DNA from: JBFMAE01 sp040756085 | GTDB lineage: Bacteria; Desulfobacterota; BSN033; UBA1163 | Reading direction: 5' to 3' | NCBI GenBank assembly: GCA_040756085.1 | Contig: JBFMAE010000374.1 | Coordinates: forward strand, 1 to 9,630 | Length of the DNA stretch: 9,630 bases | Shown: piece after piece, positions 6,018 through 9,630 of the stretch | Layout: each line of letters begins with the position of its first letter | How positions within the stretch are numbered: the first letter of the stretch is position 1 | Program-made: the position numbers and the translations under genes | Notes under the pieces: generated by a model | Told to the model about the DNA's origin: nothing | Seen by the model: only the letters and a program-made list of their open reading frames with translations | Database searches by the model: none

Positions 6018-6947
6018 ATGACGACACTTAAAGGAAAAGACATCCTTCACGGAAACCAATTTACCAAGAAGGATATCGATGCGATTATCAAAACTACGGC
6101 CAATTTTGAAAAGGAACTGAAGAGAAAGGATTCCCTTACTCTATTGAAAGGAAAGATCCTGGCCACCCTCTTTTTTGAACCGAGCACGAGAACCCGACTC
6201 TCTTTTGAAGCGGCCATGCAAAAGTTAGGGGGAGGGGTGATCAGTGTCGCCTCTGCTGAAAGCTCTTCGGCAGCAAAGGGAGAGACGGTTGCTGATACGG
6301 CGCGAACCGTCGCTCAGTATGCTGATGCTATCGTCATTCGCCATCCCCGAATTGGATCGGCAAAAGAAGCAGCCGATGCTGTTTCGATTCCAGTGATCAA
6401 TGCAGGCGATGGGGCAGGGCAGCACCCGACCCAGGCACTCCTCGATATTTACACCATCCATAAAGAATTAGGTTCCCTCAAGAATCTGACGGTTTCTATG
6501 GTGGGAGATTTGAAGTACGGACGAACGGTCCATGCCCTGGTCGAGCTCCTCTCGCTCTTTCAGACCAGGCTCTATTTCGTCTCTCCAAACCTTCTTAGAA
6601 TGCCTGAGGAGATCACCTCCAATCTCAGGCAGAAAGGCATTGAGGTGATGGAAACCGAGGATATGTTCAGAGCCGCTTCTGAAAGCGATCTCATCTATAT
6701 GACCAGGATTCAGAAGGAGCGGTTTGGAGATCCTTCAGAGTATGAACGGGTTAAGGGAAGTTACGTCATCAATAAAGAATTTCTCGATCGGCTTAAAAAG
6801 AAGATTACCATCCTCCATCCCCTTCCGAGGGTCGATGAAATCAGTACGGATGTGGATGATTATCCCGGAGCAGCCTATTTCAGGCAGATGAGAAATGGGG
6901 TTTTTGTCAGGATGACCCTGCTCGCCATGATTTTGGGCAAAAGGTAA
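6018..6947 (+). CDS. pyrB: Aspartate carbamoyltransferase catalytic chain
   Basis: This 309-residue enzyme catalyses carbamoyl phosphate + aspartate = N-carbamoylaspartate + phosphate. Signatures are STRTR (56-60) followed by LSFE, the S83/K87 loop that reaches the neighbouring subunit, R108 (IRHP), GQHPTQALLDI (135-144), MVGDLKYGRTVHAL (161-174), R230 and Q232 (RIQKERF), and LHPLPRVDEI (266-275). These make it a PyrB of the Escherichia coli type, and all expected catalytic residues appear intact. The ATG at 6018 has AGGAGGT at 6002-6008. No pyrI regulatory chain follows; carbamate kinase comes next, which is unusual for a biosynthetic pyrB. The context suggests that carbamoylaspartate phosphorolysis, or a related ureido acid, may be its job. 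A plain pyrimidine-synthesis role remains possible. Confidence 0.95.
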   Translation: MTTLKGKDILHGNQFTKKDIDAIIKTTANFEKELKRKDSLTLLKGKILATLFFEPSTRTRLSFEAAMQKLGGGVISVASAESSSAAKGETVADTARTVAQYADAIVIRHPRIGSAKEAADAVSIPVINAGDGAGQHPTQALLDIYTIHKELGSLKNLTVSMVGDLKYGRTVHALVELLSLFQTRLYFVSPNLLRMPEEITSNLRQKGIEVMETEDMFRAASESDLIYMTRIQKERFGDPSEYERVKGSYVINKEFLDRLKKKITILHPLPRVDEISTDVDDYPGAAYFRQMRNGVFVRMTLLAMILGKR

Positions 6948-6953
6948 CAGGGA

Positions 6954-6998
6954 AATAACCAAATTCCATGCCTACCGCAGGCAGGGGATTTGGTTATT
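6954..6998. repeat. Hairpin carrying the GC-rich repeat (copy B)
   Basis: AATAACCAAAT (6954-6964) pairs perfectly with ATTTGGTTATT (6988-6998). The stem continues through TCC with GGG. At its tip, TGCCT (6969-6973) pairs with AGGCA (6979-6983). The tip core TGCCTACCGCAGGCAGG (6969-6985) matches repeat copy A in inverted orientation, lacking one G. It lies 7 bases after the pyrB stop and 30 bases before carbamate kinase. It has no U-tract, so it is probably an mRNA-stabilising or partial attenuating hairpin rather than a full terminator. Confidence 0.6.
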
Positions 6999-7028
6999 GG
7001 AATTTGACTTCCTGCATGAGGTCATTTT

Positions 7029-7973
7029 ATGAAGTCTTATCTAACTGTTCTCGCCATCGGGGGGAACTCTTTAATCAAAGATAAAAACCACATCGCTTTA
7101 TCTTGGCAGTACGAAGCGGTTAAGGAAACCTCGAAGTATATTGCCGACCTCATTGAAGAAGGGTTGAGGATCGTGATCACTCACGGAAATGGTCCTCAGG
7201 TAGGTTTTATCTATAGAAGAGGGGAACTTGCCCGTCACGAACTTCCCCTTATTCCCCTCGACATCTGCGGAGCTGACACGCAGGGGGCGATTGGATACAT
7301 GATTCAGAAAGCCCTTTTGAACGAATTTCGCAAGAGGGGCATGGGGAAGAAAGTGAGCGTCGTGGTGACTCAGACCATTGTGGACAGGGAGGACCCCTCC
7401 TTTGAACATCCCACAAAACCGATCGGCTCCTTTATGCCAGAGCAGGAGGCCCGGGCTAATAAAGAAGAATTCGGGTGGCAGATCGTGGAAGATGCGGGTC
7501 GGGGTTTCCGGCGAGTCGTTCCCTCTCCCATACCGAGAGAGATTATTGAACTGGACGTGATCCGATTATTGGTTGAAAGTGGCTACGTTGTGGTCGCTGC
7601 AGGCGGAGGGGGCATTCCTGTTATCAGGAACGAGAAGGGAGACCTCGAAGGGGTGGAAGCCGTTATTGACAAAGATCTCGGATCATCCCTTTTGGCGAGA
7701 AATCTGGGTGCGGACACTTTTATTATCTCGACGGCAGTGGAGGCCGTCTATTTAAACTTTGGAGAAAAAAATCAGAAATCCATCAGCCAGGCCACCCTCT
7801 CTGAAATAAAACGTTATCTGGCGGAAGGGCATTTTAAGCCAGGATCGATGGAGCCAAAAATTGAGGCCATTATACAGTTCCTTGAAAACGGGGGTGAAAA
7901 GGCGATCATTACATCACCCGAAAATCTTTTAAGAGCGGTCAAGGGGAAAGCTGGAACAACTATAACAAAGTGA
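7029..7973 (+). CDS. arcC: Carbamate kinase
   Basis: This 314-residue amino-acid-kinase-fold enzyme catalyses ADP + carbamoyl phosphate = ATP + carbamate, the ATP-yielding last step of arginine, citrulline, allantoin and purine fermentations. Motifs in order: AIGGNSL (9-15), THGNGPQVG (51-59), LDICGADTQGAIGYM (77-91), VTQTIVDRED (113-122), HPTKPIG (127-133), AGGGGIPVI (191-199), VEAVIDKDLGSSLLA (209-223), STAVEAVYLNFG (234-245) and GHFKPGSMEPK (267-277). The length is typical. The ATG at 7029 has GAGG 7 bases upstream. It is the last gene of the cluster. Its presence gives the strongest evidence that carbamoyl phosphate is made here by degradation, since a purely biosynthetic arg/pyr set would not need it. 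No clear terminator follows the stop. Confidence 0.96.
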   Translation: MKSYLTVLAIGGNSLIKDKNHIALSWQYEAVKETSKYIADLIEEGLRIVITHGNGPQVGFIYRRGELARHELPLIPLDICGADTQGAIGYMIQKALLNEFRKRGMGKKVSVVVTQTIVDREDPSFEHPTKPIGSFMPEQEARANKEEFGWQIVEDAGRGFRRVVPSPIPREIIELDVIRLLVESGYVVVAAGGGGIPVIRNEKGDLEGVEAVIDKDLGSSLLARNLGADTFIISTAVEAVYLNFGEKNQKSISQATLSEIKRYLAEGHFKPGSMEPKIEAIIQFLENGGEKAIITSPENLLRAVKGKAGTTITK

Positions 7974-8164
7974 AGCCCCATAGTCCCATGGGCTAATGTC
8001 TATAGTTTCAAATAGCGGAACCCTCTGAAGCATACCTTACTGCGCTCCCAATGAGTTTCGAGGAATATGCTCTTTGAATTTATCCCCAGTCCTAAAGCGT
8101 AAGGTTTTCTGCGAAGGAGGGTAAAACATTTGAAGAAGCTGTAGTGATTTTTATGTGAAGAGCT
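7974..8164. other. Non-coding stretch, possible eroded coding remnant
   Basis: I find no intact gene, promoter or terminator between carbamate kinase and the HicB region. On the plus strand one frame around 8009-8074 reads FQIAEPSEAYLTALPMSFEEYAL before a TGA. The same frame later (8096-8155) reads SVRFSAKEGKTFEEAVVIFM after a further stop. This could be a decayed gene, but it is too short to assign. AGCCC/GGGCT near 7973-7993 is a weak hairpin without a T-run. Confidence 0.3.
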
Positions 8165-8495
8165 TTATTGACTTAACTTTGAACTGGCAAGACGATTCAG
8201 ACTGACTCCAGACTCCGCTGCTTGGATTGCAAGTTTTCGATGAACTTGTGGAGGAACCCGTACGGATAAATTTGCCACTGTAGTGCCTGCAAGCGATTGG
8301 TTCAGGAACAGATTCACCTGCGTTATGCATATCCTTTACGACATCTTCAACTAATTTACGGATTCCCTTTAAGGCTACCCCCGGAGTCTTAGCCAGCCAA
8401 CTCAAACTGGGAAATTCAGCACACAAACCCACATATTCGCTATCGTCTTCAGACCAGGTTACCCGATAAGTATATCGGTCATTTTTTAGAGCCAT
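8151..8495 (-). pseudogene. hicB: HicB-family antitoxin, frameshifted in its DNA-binding domain
   Basis: HicB neutralises the HicA mRNA-cleaving toxin. Its C-terminal ribbon-helix-helix or HTH domain normally binds the operator. From the ATG at 8495 (GGAGGT at 8506-8501, spacing 5) the first ~76 residues are a good HicB N-domain: YRVTWSEDDSEYVGLCAEFP, then LAKTPGVALKGIRKLVEDVV and IACRHYSGKFI. After that the current frame gives a Ser/Thr/Cys-rich tail to a stop at 8151. The neighbouring frame instead reads RVPPQVHRKLAIQAAESGVS then LNRLASSKLSQ and stops at 8165-8167, the expected ribbon-helix-helix end. One extra base (one G of the pair at 8264-8265, plus-strand reading) explains the switch. 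Removing it gives KFIVRVPP and a 109-residue protein. It overlaps hicA by 17 bases. A sequencing error is possible; otherwise the antitoxin domain survives but the DNA-binding part is lost. Confidence 0.85.
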
Positions 8496-8739
8496 TACAT
8501 ACCTCCAATCTTTCAATAGCCAATAGCACCTGTTTCACATGGTATACCTTGGCTTTTCCTTTATGGTTCTGAATATTTATTCGAGGATCACCCTGCCACG
8601 GGGTTTTGTAAATTCGATGACTGCCCCCACTTTGACGAGGCTCCCCAAAAAAATGATCATATACCTTGCACAAATCACTGATTCGAACATCTCTTGGATT
8701 CTCCCTCATTTGTGCAAGTAGGCCATCTATTTTAGCCAC
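8479..8739 (-). CDS. hicA: HicA-family mRNA interferase toxin
   Basis: This 86-residue HicA protein (double-stranded-RNA-binding-like fold) stops translation by cutting mRNA. The catalytic histidine is H41 in SGGSHRIYKTPW, and the downstream strand and helix INIQNHKGKAKVYHVKQVLLAIERL matches the family end. The start is taken as GTG at 8739, the only start that gives the full N-terminal helix. An internal ATG (residue 11) is possible but would remove part of it. No Shine-Dalgarno is visible before the GTG; the promoter -10 lies only 6 bases upstream, so the mRNA may be leaderless. The toxin gene precedes the antitoxin and overlaps it by 17 bases, the common hicAB order. The toxin looks intact although its antitoxin partner is frameshifted. 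Confidence 0.9.
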   Translation of the reverse strand: MAKIDGLLAQMRENPRDVRISDLCKVYDHFFGEPRQSGGSHRIYKTPWQGDPRINIQNHKGKAKVYHVKQVLLAIERLEVCNGSKK

Positions 8740-8745
8740 ATAATT

Positions 8746-8773
8746 ATAGTACCATTATTGATATCATTATCAA
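8746..8773 (-). promoter_or_regulatory. hicA promoter with overlapping palindromic operator
   Basis: On the minus strand TTGATA (8773-8768) and TACTAT (8751-8746) are spaced 16 bases and lie 6 bases before the GTG; TATAAT at 8748-8743 is an alternative -10 with a 19-base spacer. The -35 is half of a palindrome, TTGATA-TCAT-TATCAA at 8758-8773, which is a good candidate for the HicB operator. Confidence 0.6.
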
Positions 8774-8811
8774 GAGTTGTTTTTGAGAGTGAAATATTCA
8801 GTTTTTTATGC

Positions 8812-8872
8812 ACCTAACGATGAAGCTTACCGGGAGCCGGGTTTATCGGCGATCCGCTTCATATACTTAGGC
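8812..8872 (-). other. attC-like imperfect palindrome after higA
   Basis: Read on the minus strand, the 61-base element begins GCCTAAG (8872-8866, shared with the higA stop) and ends GTTAGGT (8818-8812). Outer arms CCTAA/TTAGG and inner arms TGAAGC (8861-8856) / GCTTCA (8826-8821) pair, with unpaired spacers GTATA and TCG between them and a GC-rich variable tip. This is the R''-L''-L'-R' plan of an integron attC site. The R' box fits G/TTRRRY exactly, whereas R'' deviates from RYYYAAC at its last base. It lies immediately 3' of the higBA coding region, where a cassette attC should lie. The alternative is a chance palindrome or a terminator-like hairpin. Confidence 0.45.
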
Positions 8873-9175
8873 GATCTGCATTTGAAATACTTTCACCTCA
8901 TCTTCGATTCGGTCATTGAGCTTGTCCTTTTCCACTTCGAGATCATATCTTGCCTGAAGATTTAGCCAAAACCGTTCTGACAGGTTGAAATAGCGGGACA
9001 ATCTGAGAGCTGTATCGGCAGTGATGGAACGCTTGCCGTGAACGATCTCGTTTATACGACGGGCCGGGACATTGATGTCTTTGGCCAATTTATACTGACT
9101 GATACCCAGCGGTTTTAAAAATTCTTCCATAAGAATTTCCCCTGGATGGATAGGCGCAAGCATTTTTTTCCTCAT
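8867..9175 (-). CDS. higA: HigA-family antitoxin
   Basis: This 102-residue HigA antitoxin (XRE/Cro-type helix-turn-helix) binds and neutralises HigB and represses the operon. The family opening IHPGEILMEEFLKPLGIS (about 9-26) leads into the HTH: QYKLAKDINVPARRINEIVHGKRSITADTALRLSRYF (27-63). Then comes FWLNLQARYDLE (69-80) and a charged C-terminal helix. The ATG at 9175 has GGAGGT at 9188-9183 with 7-base spacing. That Shine-Dalgarno overlaps the higB stop, 12 bases away, so the genes are coupled. The toxin-first order is characteristic of higBA. The last codons (ATC GCC TAA) form one arm of the attC-like palindrome. The gene appears intact. Confidence 0.94.
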   Translation of the reverse strand: MRKKMLAPIHPGEILMEEFLKPLGISQYKLAKDINVPARRINEIVHGKRSITADTALRLSRYFNLSERFWLNLQARYDLEVEKDKLNDRIEDEVKVFQMQIA

Positions 9176-9187
9176 AGCAGTGACCTC

Positions 9188-9469
9188 CTAATGATAATCC
9201 ACGATTTCTACTTCATAAGCATCTCCCTCTGACCAGCGAGAACAGATACGCCACTGGTCATTGATGCGAATGCTATGTTGCCCTTGGCGATTGCCTGTAA
9301 GTTTTTCCAAGCGATTCCCTGGTGGTATACGTAAGTCTTCTAATTTCTCCGCAGCATCAAGCAAGAGCAGCTTCCGTAGAGCGATGCGGTAAACATCAGT
9401 TGGGAATCGAGCTGACCGTTGCCGTAGAAAGACCTTCTCGGTTTCTTTGCAACGAAAGCTCTTTATCAT
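9188..9469 (-). CDS. higB: HigB-family toxin (RelE superfamily mRNA interferase)
   Basis: This 93-residue HigB/GraT-type toxin would cleave mRNA on the ribosome. Family features are the start MIKSFRCKETEKVF, the IPPGNRLEKL segment (48-57), GQHSIRINDQWRIC (63-76) and the C-terminal VEIVDYH (87-93). Most relatives have CFRW after the last-but-one strand; this one has CSRW (76-79), a mild deviation. The ATG at 9469 has no Shine-Dalgarno but lies 6 bases after a -10 hexamer, so the message may be leaderless. It forms an operon with higA. The length is normal and no break is seen. Confidence 0.93.
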   Translation of the reverse strand: MIKSFRCKETEKVFLRQRSARFPTDVYRIALRKLLLLDAAEKLEDLRIPPGNRLEKLTGNRQGQHSIRINDQWRICSRWSEGDAYEVEIVDYH

Positions 9470-9475
9470 TGATAT

Positions 9476-9504
9476 ATATTAACGCGAATCGATATTATTG
9501 TCAA
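9476..9504 (-). promoter_or_regulatory. higBA promoter
   Basis: On the minus strand a consensus TTGACA (9504-9499) and TAATAT (9481-9476) are separated by 17 bases. Transcription would start at or within a base or two of the higB ATG at 9469. Confidence 0.7.
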
Positions 9505-9531
9505 GCGTTATTATTGGTTGATCTTTTAAGC

Positions 9532-9630
9532 GCCTAACGAGTCTGTAGAAAAAGCCCGATTTTAGCTATTTTCCAACTCGTAAGTATTTGATTTTATTGA
9601 TAGCAATTTTACGAAAAATGACTTTTTCTA
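9532..9630. repeat. Cassette-boundary box and start of a terminal inverted repeat (partial)
   Basis: On the minus strand GTTAGGC (9538-9532) is a perfect attC R' box, placed before higBA just as GTTAGGT is placed before hicAB. Leftover sequence to the window edge starts GTCTGTAGAAAAAGCCC. TAGAAAAAG (9546-9554) pairs with CTTTTTCTA (9622-9630), which ends exactly at the window edge. This may be the variable stem of a larger attC, or the ends of a small MITE or IS remnant. Confidence 0.4.

Noticed and set aside
2906..7973. Arginine deiminase (arcABC) operon
   Set aside because: OTCase and carbamate kinase are present, but there is no arginine deiminase or arginine/ornithine antiporter, and the amidohydrolase, ATCase and [2Fe-2S] genes do not belong to it.
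7974..8164. An attC site after hicB, as a full cassette would require
   Set aside because: No GTTRRRY box with a matching RYYYAAC partner was found; TTAGCCC near 7992 and TTTAGGAC near 8090 do not fit, so the left end of the cassette block stays undefined.
8777..8965. Plus-strand frame opposite higA and the attC-like element
   Set aside because: Overlaps the intact higA on the other strand and includes the palindrome; no family resemblance.
9322..9537. Plus-strand frame opposite higB
   Set aside because: Shadow of the well-supported higB gene and its promoter; no translation signals.
1..9630. CRISPR array, tRNA or rRNA genes
   Set aside because: No regularly spaced direct repeats and no tRNA or rRNA-like segments were noticed on either strand.

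Overview
This window reads as an ordinary bacterial chromosome of moderate GC. It carries a catabolic-looking operon and, at the right end, a block of toxin-antitoxin modules. Interspersed GC-rich palindromes, a long AT-rich palindrome and a carbamoyl-phosphate based nitrogen metabolism suggest an anaerobic Gram-negative bacterium, possibly a member of the Desulfobacterota. That assignment is inference from style only; no rRNA or marker gene is present.

Layout. (1) 1-1968, housekeeping: the 3' end of a TPR-repeat gene (+), a 58-residue small ORF (-), a CDF zinc-type cation efflux protein (+), and a two-helix small membrane protein (-). A 16-bp convergent terminator separates the last two. (2) 2046-7973, one co-directional cluster: IclR regulator, ornithine carbamoyltransferase, an XdhC/CoxS-type [2Fe-2S] subunit, a dihydropyrimidinase/hydantoinase-like amidohydrolase, aspartate carbamoyltransferase catalytic chain, and carbamate kinase. 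The IclR promoter has a perfect 17-bp palindrome over its -35 element. (3) 7974-8164, no convincing gene. (4) 8165-9630: HicA with a frameshifted HicB, then HigB-HigA, all on the minus strand. Near-identical GTTAGGY-containing boundaries precede each module, and an attC-like imperfect palindrome follows higA. The last 85 bases begin another inverted repeat that runs out of the window.

How the genes could work together. A cyclic ureide (hydantoin, dihydropyrimidine, dihydroorotate or a purine breakdown product) would be opened by the amidohydrolase to a carbamoyl-amino acid. One or both carbamoyltransferases, run in reverse, would release carbamoyl phosphate. Carbamate kinase would then make ATP, ammonia and CO2 from it. 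The [2Fe-2S] subunit points to a molybdenum hydroxylase step such as purine or N-heterocycle oxidation, but its molybdopterin partner is not in the window. The logic resembles the yge/ygf-xdh purine-degradation clusters, with true OTCase and ATCase in place of the YgeW-type transcarbamylase. The enzyme family assignments are solid; the joint pathway is inference.
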